64,000 nucleotides of DNA from Odontocerum albicorne (lineage: Eukaryota > Arthropoda > Insecta > Trichoptera > Odontoceridae). The stretch spans positions 37,601,852 to 37,665,851 of the forward strand of contig OX463849.1 in NCBI GenBank assembly GCA_949825065.1, written 5' to 3'. Position 1 is the stretch's first letter; the number at the start of each line of letters is the position of its first letter. The position numbers and the translations under genes are program-made. Of the stretch, positions 1 to 12,189 are shown piece by piece. Below the pieces are notes generated by a model. The model was not told where the DNA came from. It did no database searches and saw nothing but the letters and a program-made list of their open reading frames with translations.

Positions 1-154
1 GTCGAGGAATGCGAAGGTCATTTCATCGGTCATTGACCGTATGTATGAACGCCCACAGTGTTCCGAGTGTGTGACCGCCACAAAATGTTTCTAAATGTAT
101 TATGTACATACTATGTTTCTATCAATAAACCTGTATTTATTTTTTTATTATTTA
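1..154. other. Unassigned sequence with AATAAA
   Basis: No reading frame or known repeat was recognised. An AATAAA hexamer at about 124-129 followed by a T-rich run resembles the 3' end of a transcribed unit or retroelement, but nothing upstream is available to support that. Confidence 0.2.
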
Positions 155-530
155 AGTAAGATGAAGAAGAGCATTCTGAGATAGTTTGGCCACGTGGAAT
201 GAGTGAATGAAAAAATACTAACTAAACAAATATACAGAACAAATGTGAATGAACGGCGTGTGAGACGAAAACTAAAGAAATTATGATCGGATCAAATGAA
301 TGATATTTTGAAAGAAGAATAACTAAGAAGTTTAAGAAATCTTAGGAGATGTTTGCGAAGGTGTATGGTTGGGAAAAATGTGAAATATATGTGGCAAGAT
401 AGGAATGTCTGGTGCTCTGTCCACTTTGCATACCTCAGCAGGGAAACAGCGTAGGGGGTATGTACGAGTATGTCGGAATATGAAATGTTTATGAGGTTGT
501 TCCGAGTATCTATCATATTTTTTAAATATG
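155..530 (+). pseudogene. LINE family 1, 3'-terminal coding fragment
   Basis: Translation with stops and frameshifts matches the region downstream of the reverse transcriptase in a non-LTR family seen elsewhere in this window (44.9-45.7 kb, 48.6-49.1 kb, 55.9-56.6 kb). The order is a degraded FGHVE motif near 190, a LTKQIY-like motif near 220, an ILKE motif near 308 and a Cys-containing RRCM stretch near 352. At least four in-frame stops are present, so it is a dead 5'-truncated copy. A TACGAGTA octamer lies at 463-470 inside it. RTE-like or related clade is an inference from the motif style. Confidence 0.6.
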
Positions 531-559
531 TTTGCTTTTTATTTGTTTATTTTTTTCTT

Positions 560-650
560 TTGTGAATATGGTTATACATGATGCATATAGCGGGCTTATT
601 GCTATACAGAAATTTCTTCTAACTAACCAGTTCATCTTGGACAATTGAAT
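560..650 (-). repeat. SINE-A fragment (3' half)
   Basis: Diverged match to the SINE-A 3' half on the minus strand: the GTATAC-like tail, a GCGGGCTTATTGC core and the CTAACCAG segment appear in the right order. The tRNA-like head is missing. Confidence 0.5.
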
Positions 651-1786
651 TGTTTTAATCCATGGCAAATTAAAAAAAATATATATTAGTTTAAATTTAA
701 TAGAAAAAAAATCAACAAACGACTAATATCTATCAATAATGGCAAAAGTAGAGGAAAGAAATTCGTTCAAGCGTAAGGGAGGGAGTCAAAGTAAAATAAG
801 GATCAAATATATACTGAGGGATGTAATATTTCTCCATTCTCTATTAAATGTAAATTTACGTCGTCATACGGGAAAAAGTGACCAACTAACAAAATGCAAA
901 ATGTTCACAAAAATAATCACAAGTGTTAATACATTTATTTAAAAAAAATTGAAAACAAAAGTGTAAAAACGGTTAAATTTTTGTGTGTATAGAAATGTTC
1001 ATTGCTTTCAAAAAAAAGAAATAATATTTTTGAAAATTTTCATACAATTTTGCTTGTAAAAAATAAACATGAATGCAGATAGTCATTTTAAACAAGTCAA
1101 GATATTCTTCCAAGTTCTTGCTGGGTTATTTCTTCCAGGCCACCATTATGTTAGTAAGGTGTCAGATAGTCATTAATCACGTTTTCGCGAAAAATGCACT
1201 TGGTCACTTTCTCTTGTATGACGACGATATAAGGATGGCGCACATTTATTTAATATTGGAAGTTAGTTCCACAGTCACGTCAATTGAGCCACACATAAAG
1301 ATGTGCTAAATGTTGGATATTTTCACGAAGACCTGAAAGAGAATTAGGATTGTTAAGCACTTGAAATAATTTCTATAGAATGTGAAAATTCCTTCGCTGC
1401 CTGATTTTAAGTCATTGAAGTCTGTTCCAAAACTCTGCTGGAGATGTTGTGAAACAGGAGTTAAATGCATTAACATCCATAGATGATACGACATTAGGTT
1501 GAATTTAACCCAAGTCCATTGATCGTTGTATTTTCTATGAGTTTGTTGAGGGAATCTGACTCAGAGAAGTCAGGTAATTTAGACATTTTTGGTTGCACCT
1601 GTTCCTCAGAACTCGATACAGTTTCTAGTGTCAATCGCTTGCCAAAATAAGATCGCAATATTTTTCTTTTATATGAATAATTTTCTACGTTACCAAAATG
1701 TATTAAAACACCTCGTGATTGTGATTCATGGAGCTGTGACGTAATTATAGTGTACCGTTCGTAGTGAGAAAGTTTTATTTATAATA
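651..1786. other. No gene recognised
   Basis: AT-rich sequence with only short, unconvincing open frames (longest about 78 codons). No repeat match to the rest of the window was seen. Confidence 0.4.
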
Positions 1787-1817
1787 TATCAATCAACAAT
1801 TCCCGGGACTAACCAAC
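1787..1817 (+). repeat. Extra copy of mariner left terminal repeat
   Basis: This reads essentially identically to the mariner left TIR at 1956-1986, including the CCCGGGACTAACCAAC core, and similarity continues about 15 bp into a GGCGCCTCTA-like segment. It is separated from the real element by a short LINE fragment. Confidence 0.75.
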
Positions 1818-1861
1818 AGATGGCGCCTCTAAGGATGCGCCTCTAGGCGCAACGGATGGCG

Positions 1862-1955
1862 CCTCTAGGTCGACAGTATGCGTCAATCCCTGGAATTATG
1901 CGGGGCGCCAGGTGGGTCAGGATGGTGGGAGGCTTAGTGGGGTTGCCATGTAACT
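1862..1955 (+). repeat. LINE family H, short internal fragment
   Basis: About 90 bp nearly identical to 63497-63600, containing GTCAATCCCTGGA, ATGCGGGGCGCC and GGAGGCTTAGTGGGG. At 63.5 kb this sequence runs straight into a region encoding a Cys-rich CxxCG motif typical of some LINE C-termini. Here only the front part is present, sandwiched between two copies of the mariner left end. Confidence 0.6.
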
Positions 1956-3229
1956 TATCAATCAACAATTCCCGGGACTAACCAACAGAGGCCGCCTCTA
2001 ATAACAAATCCATACCATTCTCAGTTAGTACCAACCTTTAGAAGTTACGTGTCAAACTTTCATGACATTCCGACATTGTGTCATTGAGTTACAGTGGTTT
2101 TAGTGACGCTACTTTGGCTATTTTCAAAACAATGGAAAAAACCGAATTTCGTGTGTTGATAAAACATTGCTTTTTAATCGATAAAAATATCGTTCAAACT
2201 CAGCGATGGCTTGAAAAGTGTTATCCGGGCTCTGCTCCGTCGAAAACAACCATTTGTCGGTGGTATGCTGATTTCAAATGCGGTCGTACAGACACAAATG
2301 ATGCTGAACGCTCTGGTCGTCCAAATGAGGTTGTAACACCAGAAAACATAAAAAAACCCTTAAAATCGTGATGGAAAATCGCAAAGTAAAGTTGCGTGAG
2401 ATAGCTGACATCCTGAAGATATCATTTGGTAGTGTTTATACTATTTTGCATGAACATTTGATCATGAAAAAAGTTTTTGTGTGAAATGGGTGCCGCGTTT
2501 GCTCACAATGGAACAGAAACAATAACGCATCGATGATTCAGAGCACTGTTTGGCACTAAACATGAGTTTTTGGTATGTGTCAATGGATGAAACTTGGATC
2601 CACCACTATATTCCGGAATCAAATCGGCAGTCAGCTGAGTGGAGAGCAGCCGGTGAAAGTCGTCCGAAGCGACCAAAAACTCAACAGTCGGCCGGGAAGG
2701 TTATGGCCTTCGTATTTTGGGATGCGCATGGTATAATATTCATCGATCACCTTGAAAAGGGAAAAAACAATCAAAAGCAAATATTACATAGCGTTATTGG
2801 AGCGTTTGAAGGCAGAAATTGCAAAAAAAACGGCCCCATATGAAGAAGAAAAAAGTTCTCTTTCATCAGGACAATGCACCGTGTCACAAGTCGATGGTAA
2901 CGATGGCCAAATTGTATGAGTTGAACTTCGAATAGCTTCTGCACCCACCGTGTTCTCCAGATTTGCCCCCCAGCGACTATTGGCTGTTCGCAGACTTCAA
3001 AAAGATGCTCCAGGGAAAGAGATTTGGCTCCAATGAAGAAGTGATTGCCGAAACTAACGCCTATTTTGAAACCAAAGATAAATCGTTCTACACGGCTGGC
3101 ATAGAAAAGTTAGGAAAGCGTTGGAATGAATGTATCGCTCTTGAAGGAGACGATGTTGATGAGTAAAGAAGAATTTTGGCAAACAAATGTTATTTTAGTA
3201 GTTGGTCCCGGGACTTATTGATCGATGTG
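1956..3229 (+). mobile_element. Mariner element, defective
   Basis: The terminal inverted repeats are about 28 bp: left 1956-1986 and right about 3201-3228, each with a CCCGGGAC core. The encoded transposase has the mariner signature with 34 residues between the second and third catalytic Asp. The length of about 1.27 kb is normal for a full-length mariner, so inactivation is by point changes and small indels rather than deletion. A second TIR element begins right after the right end, at 3231. Confidence 0.9.
2132..3166 (+). pseudogene. Mariner transposase (D,D34D), frameshifted
   Basis: The likely start is the ATG at 2132, a few codons into the open frame. The order is an N-terminal helix-turn-helix (2140-2340), a second HTH (about 2371-2485, in another frame), then the DDE/D core. 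The first Asp is in the MDETW motif (codon 2587), the second in HQDNA (codon 2870) and the third in PPSDYW (codon 2975), with 34 residues between the last two. Breaks are a frameshift near 2350, a frame loss with stops near 2482-2550, a frameshift at the A-run near 2822-2829 and a TAG near 2932. The C-terminus ends normally with TAA at 3164. It cannot make active transposase. Cut-and-paste transposition at TA sites is family knowledge. Confidence 0.92.
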
Positions 3230-3230
3230 T

Positions 3231-3678
3231 AGGGTGGCCACTGAAAAACTGAAGGGTTCGAAAAAGTCATAACTTGTTCAAAAACTTTTTGAACAACTTG
3301 ATAATGAGTGATGAGGCCCATTTTCACTTAAACGGGTACATCAACAAACAAAACTGCAGATTTTGGGGTACTGAGAATCACAAGAAATTACATCAGCATC
3401 AATTGCATCCCCAAAAATGCACTGTTTGGTGCGGTGTTATGGCTGAAAGAGTTATCGGCCCATATTTCTTTGAAAATGAGGAAGGTCAGCCAGAAAGAAT
3501 CAACGGGTTCCTGTATAGGACAATGCTTGAACATTTTTTACGCCCAGCGGTCGAAAATAATCAGAAGGTATAGTTCCAATAGGAATAGAATGGAGCTACT
3601 GCGCACACTGCCAGGGCGACGATGGACCTCCTGCGAGAAATTTTCGGAGAACGGTTCAGTTTTTCAGTGGCCACCCTG
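3231..3678 (+). mobile_element. Deleted Tc1/mariner-superfamily element
   Basis: Perfect 23-bp terminal inverted repeats, 3231-3253 and 3655-3677, start AGGGTGGCCACTG. The right end continues G then TA, so the intact terminus was probably CAGGGTGGCC next to a TA target; the left end has lost its first bases. At about 450 bp it keeps only the middle of a transposase, so it is an internal-deletion derivative. It sits flush against the mariner right end. Confidence 0.85.
3304..3570 (+). pseudogene. IS630/Tc1-mariner-type transposase, core fragment
   Basis: An open frame of about 89 codons carries the DEAHFHLNG motif (first catalytic Asp near codon 3313), then NKQNCR, a TVWCG segment and an IGPYFFE segment. 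This order is characteristic of the first half of the catalytic domain in an insect Tc1/mariner lineage. The frame ends at the deletion junction shortly before the right TIR, so the second and third acidic residues and the N-terminal DNA-binding domain are missing. Similar termini occur at 22259-22752. Confidence 0.8.
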
Positions 3679-3854
3679 TACTTCGAATGACTTGTATATT
3701 ATTAATAAAATCAAATATTTATCGTTCCATAAATCGATTCATAACGATATTTTTTTCTTGCAAGACCCAATAGACTATTTCTGTATGTTAAGAGGCATGT
3801 ATTCCAGCCTGAGGGTTGAGGAATTGATTCCAATTAGAACTAAGATTTTTTAAA

Positions 3855-3975
3855 CAGGATCTCAGACCGCTCTTATTTAACTGAAAGACTCTTAAACATT
3901 TTTGTGATTGGTTGGTTGCATGCCAATACACCAGGCAGGCTATACTTTATACAACGAAAGTGTAATACAATACCA
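3855..3975 (+). repeat. SINE-A fragment (3' half)
   Basis: Carries the SINE-A GATTGGTTGGTTG segment, a CACCAGGCAGG core and the terminal ATACAACGAAAGTGTAATAC. The tRNA-like head is absent. Confidence 0.7.
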
Positions 3976-3984
3976 TGCTTAAAA

Positions 3985-4140
3985 TTGACGACAACGACGT
4001 CTAGTTTTTTAAAATACTAGACTTTCATTTTGCAAGTTTCACTTTCGATTCCTAGTGTATCCCAAAAAGGGATATTTCTCTGTTTTCTCACATAAAATCT
4101 TGAAACATTTCTCTAGCTGGTTGGTTGAAATTGTCAAGTT
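3985..4140 (+). repeat. SINE-A, strongly decayed
   Basis: A degenerate head (GTCTAGTTTTTTAAAATACTAGACTT, B-box remnant TCGATTCCTAG at about 4046) is followed by AAAAAGGG, a TTTTCTCAC segment and CTGGTTGGTTG. This is one of the oldest-looking copies. Confidence 0.5.
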
Positions 4141-4394
4141 ATATTTTTTAATCATATGATATATGAGACAATACGTCATCGCACGCTTCTTAAAGTAAAC
4201 GTAATTTGGATATTTCTTTATTCTATTGGTTGGAAAATTTACCTTTTAAATAAAAAAATCTTTCAACGAATAAAACATGTTTGTACGAGTATGCCTTTAT
4301 TTCGAAAACGTTGCAGTCCTATCTTGAGATAAATTATTATATGTCATTTTTGTTGTATGCACAACTACCTTGTGGGTCTATACGTTACTATATG

Positions 4395-4535
4395 ATAATA
4401 TCTTTCAACAAACCAGAAACGTTTTCAACAAATTTAAAGTGAAAATCATACTGGAAAGGTTTTTAAAAAATCTAGGTACCAACGGGAACCGAACAGAAGT
4501 CTCGTCAACTAGGTCACGAAGTTCGTCAATTGAAT
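4395..4535 (-). repeat. SINE-A, decayed copy
   Basis: Minus-strand copy running from CAACAAACCAGAAACG through AAAGTGAAAATCATACTGGAA to ACCAACGGGAACCGAAC and CAACTAGGTCACGAAG, corresponding to the middle, B box and A box of the family. Confidence 0.65.
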
Positions 4536-4797
4536 CCAATTGAGCACTTAACAAATCAAATGAAATTGAGCACTTAACCGTTTAGAATAGATGCACATTT
4601 CTTGTCGATTGACAAGATCTGTTTTTGTTCTCGATCAAAATCTGATATTTAATGTTAAATTGAAAGCAAATATGTTAATTTTATAAACTAAATTCATGCA
4701 AAACAAAAATGACTGAAAACTGAATCCATACTTAACTTGCAAAGATTTCAGCGTGCATTTTGAAGTATAATAGAAATTGAATATTAATAGTAAATAG

Positions 4798-6830
4798 CCC
4801 TTAACACGTCCTGTGCGTCGAACACAGCTCTCGTGTCCATACAAGTGCCGGTCAATCGCAAGCGGCGGTTTTTACGATATATTCATATAAAGGGTTGTTC
4901 ACACATATACAAATAGAATTCGTATGGTGAACGATTTTTTTTTTGCAAAACATTTGTTGAGTGTTTTATTTTTATCACGCGGTTATACTTTTTTCTAAAC
5001 TGTGTCATTACTGTGGCTCATATTGAACTTTTCATTGTTAGTGTTTTTTTTACTGTCTACGTATTATTGTGTTTCAAGTGTCGTGTTTCGTTGTGTTTTT
5101 TTTTGTGATAATTTACACTTTCTTCACACCCTCTGAAAATGGATCAGCCATCTTGCTCAAAGAGACCAAGAACAAATTAAAGCGATGACTCAACGTATGA
5201 TAGTAATGGCAGTGGTTTTGAGAACATTATATTCGACTACAGCACAGAATCGAAATTAGAATCAGACGATAGTGAAAATGAAATATTTTCGCAATCTATT
5301 GCGTCAAATATAACCCCTAAGTGGTCATATTCTAAAAAACAAGCCACGCCCATTCAATTTTCTGAAACACCCGGCGTACAAGTAGAAATGAATAGCAAAC
5401 ATCCAATTGATTATTTTCACCTTATGGCAAATGACGATTTTTACAACTTGATCATCAATCAACCAAATGCGTATGCAGTCGAAACACTAGCCCAATCAGA
5501 AGGGGATATAAGTCGTATAAGTCAATGGAAAGACATCACAATTGAGGATTTCAAATTATAGTTGGGTATATATATTATTCCATACAGGAACAATTCGTTT
5601 GAGTCGTTTGAATGATTATTGGAAGAAACACTATCTTTTCACAATTTATGTCTAGGGACCGATTTTTACTTATACTTAGAGCAATGCATTTCAATAGCAA
5701 TGAAATAGATAACTCTAGTTTAGGAAAAAAACAGCCGCTGATCTATTTTTTCAATCAGAGGGTGCATATCATTTATTCGCCGAAAAAAAACCTTTCGATC
5801 GACGAATCATTGGTTTTATGGCGTGGTAGGCTATAATACGGCAATATATAAAAGGGAAGAAATCAAAATATGGTATCAAACTCTATATGCTTGGAGAGTC
5901 TTGTGGTTTGCCTCTAAAACTTATTGTTTATGGTGGGTCGGCAGATAAGGAGCTGGGTGGCAAAGACCATACCAATAAAGTTGTCCGAAAACTAATGGAA
6001 GGAAAAACAGGAGTTGCCCACTGTTTTTATGGACAACTTCTATAATAGTGTCCCACTGGTAGAAAATTTATTGAGTGATAAAACATTCGTTACAGGTACG
6101 CTGAGAAATAATAGGAAAGGAAATCCTGAGCAAGTTGTGAAGAAAAAATTGAAAACTGGTGAATGTGTTAGCCAATACACCGAAACAGGTGTATGCGTTA
6201 CCAAGTGGAAAGACCGTCGTAACGTGTTAACTATATCATCAGAATTTGATGGTGATATAACGGACACGACCAATCGATTTGGCAAAATATGTAAGAAGCC
6301 TAAGATGATAGTTGAATATAACCACCACATGAGTGGAATTGATTATTATGATCAAATGTTGGCATATTACCCGTGCCAACGTAAAACTTTACGGTGGTAC
6401 AAAAAAATGAGTATTCATTTATTACAGACGATGCTTTTGAATGCTTATTATTTATATAATTCTGAAAATCCAAAAATTTCTTTGTACGATTTTAGATTAT
6501 CGGTTATTAAAAAAATACTTGTTCCACCTCCGCCTACCTTGCCCAAACAACCCAAGGTAAAAATTCACCTACCAAGTTATTGTGAGAAAGATAGCAAAGG
6601 CAATACAAAAAGACGGAGATGTAAATATTGCTGGAGTAATACAAACAATCGAATAGCTTCCCTGTTTTGTGTTCTCGACTGTCCAGGTAAGCCTGGTTTT
6701 TGTTTGGAGCCATGTTTCCTGCTATACCATGAGCAAATTTAGTTGGTTTCACAGTGTACCAGACATTATATTGTACATCCATTTGTTGCACCGAAATTTT
6801 CAAAATCGTATCTTCGGAGATCTAAAACAC
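4798..6830 (+). mobile_element. piggyBac-like element, defective
   Basis: The coding core is clearly piggyBac. The left boundary is inferred: a CCCTTAACACGTCC segment at about 4798 resembles piggyBac-style ends next to a TTAA, but no matching right terminus was found before the MITE at 6851. The right end is therefore decayed or truncated. piggyBac elements normally insert at TTAA. Confidence 0.75.
5139..6742 (+). pseudogene. piggyBac-family transposase, frameshifted
   Basis: The ATG at 5139 opens an acidic, Asp/Ser-rich N-terminus typical of the family, with a TAA at about 5178 and a TAG near 5560. Frame shifts occur near 5590, near 5840 and near 6010. The catalytic Asp residues are visible: the one in IDESL (codon 5801), the one in FMDNFYNS (codon 6032) and the one in MSGIDYYDQ (codon 6341). 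The C-terminal Cys-rich domain (about 6610-6735) keeps paired CxxC motifs and ends in PCFLLYHEQI. The last 242 codons are uninterrupted, but the whole gene cannot be translated as one protein. Confidence 0.92.
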
Positions 6831-6850
6831 ACACTTATAGAATAGAGGTA

Positions 6851-7017
6851 CAGTACCCGTCGGTAAGTAATATACATCATTTGTAGAGCGTCATCTCTGT
6901 CATTCATACATGTGTTCCGTCGCGATTTGTCAGTCATTACCGGACCGGACTGTTAGCGCGCTGTGCGATAGAGACGACGCTCTACAAACGATGTGTATTA
7001 CTTATCGCCGGGTTCTG
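6851..7017. mobile_element. MITE, CAGTACCC family (copy 1)
   Basis: 167 bp flanked by TA at 6849-6850 and 7018-7019. The ends are inverted: CAGTACCCGTCGGTAAGTAA on the left and the reverse complement with CGCCGGGTTCTG on the right. It has no coding potential. TA duplication and CAGT ends suggest mobilisation by a Tc1/mariner-type transposase. Two more copies lie at 35222-35414. Confidence 0.88.
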
Positions 7018-7189
7018 TATCTAATTGTAACTGTAACCTCGTCTGAGCACGCTGTGGACGTGGTCGGCGAGGTGGTTGTCTTTTGGAAACTTTTGGACCT
7101 TACTTGTTTATTAGTCAGCTACTAAGTGACAATAATTGATGACATTCATCATAGCCTAGTTGATAAGAATACAATAATGTCTTCTAACT

Positions 7190-7350
7190 CAAAGATAATT
7201 GATAGGAACTCCTTTGGTACCCAGGTTTAAAAAAAAGGTTCTAGTCTGATTTTCGCTTAAGACTTGTTTAACAACTGTCTGGTTGGTTGCAATAATTTGT
7301 AACATAGCAATAAACTCACCAGGCTGTACTGTATACAACGATAATGTGTT
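7190..7350 (+). repeat. SINE-A, head truncated
   Basis: Contains GGTACCCAGGTTTAAAAAAAAGG, TAGTCTGATTTTCGCTTAAG, CTGGTTGGTTG, CACCAGGCTGTACTG and ATACAACGATAATGTG in family order. The A and B boxes are lost or too diverged to see. Confidence 0.7.
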
Positions 7351-8134
7351 ACAAATTCTAAAAAAAAGGCTTCAAGTAAAATCAGTCTGTGAAACGCTGG
7401 GAATCAAGCCTTGGACGCCTATATTAATCAATGAACCGTCAAACACCTGATCGCAACCCTTTCTTTTAACTTCAATCGGTGAACATTTTTCTACAAAGGT
7501 GTTATATATAACACGGGAAAGAAAATGAGCGAGGACATAATGGAAACTAATTTAAAAACAAATATGTTGCATAAATAATAAATATAATAATCATAAAAAT
7601 TAAACTATGAATTTTCGTTAGCATTTGTCTTAAACTGGAAAGATTAAGACAAATGAGAAACTAAGACATGACCAAGACCAGGAAAACATTAAACGGCAAA
7701 GAGATTTTTGACCCCAAACGAAACTAAATGGGCACTCTTGCATTAAGTTTAATTCGTTATTATCCAAATATTTTCCTGTTTTGGGTATTTCTGTTTCCTT
7801 ACTCTGCAGTAATTGGCTCTTGTTCTTTCCTCAACAGCATAAACAAATGTCTTACTTGGGCATAATTTAATATTAAAATACGTATAAAATATAGTTAATG
7901 TATATTTTATTTCCAAACTTACCTGCATCTACAGCCTGTTAGTTTTAAACCGAATTTACTAACTGAAGGATGTGCAGTTCTTAAATAATTTTGGTTGAAT
8001 TCTGTTAACTTATTTGTGCTTTTTAGAAATTAGAAAGTGTTTAATGTGAAATAAGGAAGTGGCGGATGAATATTAATTTTCTTTACTAATATGTAAGTTT
8101 AAATAAATAAAAACCATTTACTTATTTCGTTGTC
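7351..8134. other. No gene recognised
   Basis: AT-rich DNA without convincing frames, tandem structure or similarity to the other repeats here. Confidence 0.4.
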
Positions 8135-8343
8135 ATGTGTTACACTTTCATTATTAACATTATAATTTGGAGAACTCATTGCCATCTGGCAATCTGTTCC
8201 AACTAACAACAAAGATATTATAGAGACCTTAAGTGAAAACCATGCTGAAACTCTTTTTAAAATAATCTGGGTCCAGCGGGAATTGAAGTTGCAGCCTACA
8301 GGTTGAAAGACAGGAGTCTTACCAACCAGGCCACAGATGTCAT
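8135..8343 (-). repeat. SINE-A, near full length
   Basis: Minus-strand copy: the tail (GTTACACTTTC), the CCATCTGGCAATCTG core, CCTTAAGTGAAAACC, GGGTCCAGCGGGAATTG (B-box region) and CTTACCAACCAGGCCACAG (A-box region) are all present. Confidence 0.8.
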
Positions 8344-8925
8344 TTGCTCATGTTTAATTTGAAAATTAATAAATATTCAAATTAAACATGAACAAACTAT
8401 AAATATGTTGCGCCTTTTAAAAATATGATTTGCTGATCAAGCAAAAAAGCATCTAAAAACCACTTGAACCGTGTTCAAATTGAAATTTACAAAAAAATTA
8501 AGTATTTTAATTTTTGAACTGTTTTTTAAATACACATCTCTGAAATTAATTTCTTGTAAGTAAAGAATACCTATTTACAGTTTACAACGCTGAAAACTAT
8601 TTCCAATTTTAAATATAATAAATACTGTCAAGTTGAATAAAAATCGTTCTCATTTCGAGTTCTCTCTCTCCAGAGTTGCCTATTATGGACAAATCCTCTT
8701 CTTTCTCCAGTCAACCTTCATTCTAAGCAACGATCGACCATACTACTTTAAAATATTAATGATATTCAAGTGTTCCTGAAAACATACGATTGATCAAGTT
8801 ATTTTTAATTATTTAAGGCATTCTTTCTCCAACAACATACACTTGTTTAAATACTCACTGTTCTGTATTAAATATTCCATATATTCCGTCTCTGAATAAT
8901 CTGCATGTATTAGCTGTATTTGCAA
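8344..8925. other. No gene recognised
   Basis: AT-rich DNA. No repeat family or coding remnant was recognised. Confidence 0.4.
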
Positions 8926-9300
8926 AAGAGATGCATGGCCGCGCGGTAATGCACTGGACTTCCATGCGGAAGGTTTCCGGTTCGAACTCTGCGCTGTGCT
9001 ACTCCCCTCGAATGACACAGGTATTTTTTCCGCCTAGTATTTGGGGGAATAAGGATACCTATTACTTCGTTCATATCTATTCTTTAAAAGAAAAAAAAAC
9101 ATGCCGGTTTGCTCCGATCTCACTTCAGGTGTGCAATTGGATCCAGTACAGTGGTGTGACCGGTGAGTTTGCTTGTGTGCAGTAGCTCACTCACTTAAAA
9201 AACAAACTCCACGGCACCTTCTCACTTTCCAACTGAATTGTCATTGGAATGGCGGGGGGATCCTCGGCTATGAGATCCAGTAATGACGACGGTTTCCAAA
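8926..9300 (+). repeat. SINE-C, full-length copy with LINE-like tail
   Basis: The head is tRNA-like: A-box-like GCGGTAATGCACTGG at about 8941 and B-box GGTTCGAACTC at about 8979. A unique body follows (CTCGAATGACACAGG, GATCCAGTACAGTGG), then a tail with TTGGAATGGCGGGGGGATCC and AATGACGACGG. The same body occurs inverted at 43390-43745. The tail resembles the end of LINE family H (63.7 kb and 39.47 kb). RNA polymerase III promotion is inferred from the boxes. Confidence 0.8.
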
Positions 9301-9329
9301 ATGTATCCATAATGATACGATTACTTTCT

Positions 9330-10640
<1,311 letters not shown>

Positions 10641-10904
10641 AGCACTTTTCCCTGAAATAATAGCCTTAACAAAAATAAACTACAAGTTAGAAACATATAC
10701 TCGTAAATTGTAATAACTTAGCATAGTGGGATAAAATTACTCAGTTTACGGATATATATTTTTCTATTGTAAATATCCCGTACAATAAATGTTGTACGAA
10801 TAGGTCCTGATATCGAAAACTCGAAGTTCGAAAATTCATGCCACTGGATCGGTTTTTTTTTCTAAATCTACATTTTTTATTAAATTTTTGATATCTTGTA
10901 GTTC

Positions 10905-11165
10905 AGTGTTCAATCAACGCTGTGAGAATATATAGAACGTCAGAATACGGAATGAAGTTATTAAGGATGAATGTGAATTAGGGACTGATGTAATAAGTAG
11001 AACGAAGAAGATTTTTATGGTTGTTTTGGCATGTAAAACTAATGAGTGATAAAATACTTACAAAATAAATATATAGCGCGAATGTGAGTGAAAGTCGTAG
11101 GAAAGGAAGGTTGAATTTGTGCAGTTGGATGAAATTTTAAAAGAAGGAAATGTTAGGAGTTGTAT
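10905..11165 (+). pseudogene. LINE family 1, 3' coding fragment
   Basis: The translation, with stops, follows the same order as the 155-530 and 48.6 kb copies: a YRTSEYG stretch, a degraded W/F-H-V motif near 11025, IYSANVSES near 11070 and a KEG-like motif near 11150. It is a 5'-truncated dead copy. Confidence 0.5.
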
Positions 11166-11175
11166 TAAAAGAATT

Positions 11176-11545
11176 ATTGTATTGTATTACATTTTCGTTG
11201 AATACAATACAACCTGGCGGATCAGCCAACTATAGTTCGGAAATTCTAGGATGAGTCCTGTGACAGCTCACAAATTTGCCCCAATACAACCTTATGTAAT
11301 GTATTTACCTAAATAACTTGCTTTTTATTAGAATTGAGGCTTATATTAATGTTGATAAAATAATTAAAATTACTGAACATAGTTACAAGGTTGTATTGGG
11401 GCCAATTTGTGAGCTGTCACAGAACTCATCCTAGAATTTCCGAACTATAGTAAGATATTAAACAAGCCTGAACTGAAAACTTTACTGGAACCCTTTATAA
11501 AAAAACTGGGTTACAGCGGAAATTGAATTAATTTTATCAATGTTC
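11176..11545 (-). repeat. SINE-A interrupted by a TIR element
   Basis: The left part, 11176-11230, has ATTACATTTTCGTTGAATAC and TACAACCTGGCGG. The right part, 11451-11545, resumes with GAACTGAAAACTTTACTGGAA and CTGGGTTACAGCGGAAATTG. Between them lies a complete TIR element (11231-11450), so this is one SINE split by an insertion. The A-box end is lost. Confidence 0.75.
11231..11450. mobile_element. TIR element, TATAGTTCGG family
   Basis: About 63-bp inverted repeats beginning TATAGTTCGGAAATTC, nearly perfect between arms, around a short core containing GAATTGAGGCTTATATTAATG. TA dinucleotides border both ends. It is non-coding, so it depends on a transposase elsewhere. A longer relative lies at 62413-62991. 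Confidence 0.88.
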
Positions 11546-12029
11546 AGGAAGTGAAATATGGATATCGTGATAGAATTTTTTTCGCTCCGTCCTCTCTACC
11601 ATCCCGATACGATGGTATGCATGTATGACCTCAAAAAGACATAAGACGATGCCTTTTTTGAGAGGCAACTATGGTTCATATTGAGAATCAGGAAAATTAA
11701 GTAGAAAATCTCAATAAGTGTATATCATAAATTGTAGTAATTTGATCCATGACGTACGTTTGAGCAAAACCGATAACATCGCGATATACTCGTATTATAA
11801 ATAAAAAACGCATTAACATGTGAGAACTGAATTTCGACTGAAATTATGTAATATACAAGTACATACATATAACTTAATTAGAATTGTTAGTTTCAAATCA
11901 TTTATGTTGATTTTTTTATCATTATATTTGTACTACACTTTGATTGTATGAAGTGCAATAGTTGTGGACATTTATTTCAACCAACGTTAGAAATATGTCA
12001 AAGTAATCTTTAATAAAAACTACAAACGA
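11546..12029. other. No gene recognised
   Basis: AT-rich sequence with a TACTCGTA octamer at 11787-11794. No coding or repeat assignment. Confidence 0.4.
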
Positions 12030-12120
12030 AGACTAAAAAAATAGAACCAACATGCACTGATCCCGCAACCCCCGGGCTGGAAGACATACATGTTACCAAC
12101 TACACCATTAAGGTCGTCAT
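12030..12120 (-). repeat. SINE-A, head half
   Basis: Minus-strand remnant with GATCCCGCAACCCCCGGG (B-box side), a TGTTACCAACTACACCAT A-box remnant and a terminal GGTCGTCAT. The 3' half is missing. Confidence 0.55.
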
Positions 12121-12189
12121 TATTATTATAAGAATAAGTTGATTAGGAATTCCATTCTATAAATAAGATAATTTCTGCCAATAACAATT

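Noticed and set aside
10803..10865. Possible tRNA-like sequence with AAGTTCGAAAATTC
   Set aside because: Only a loose B-box resemblance, with no A box at the right distance and no repeat copies.
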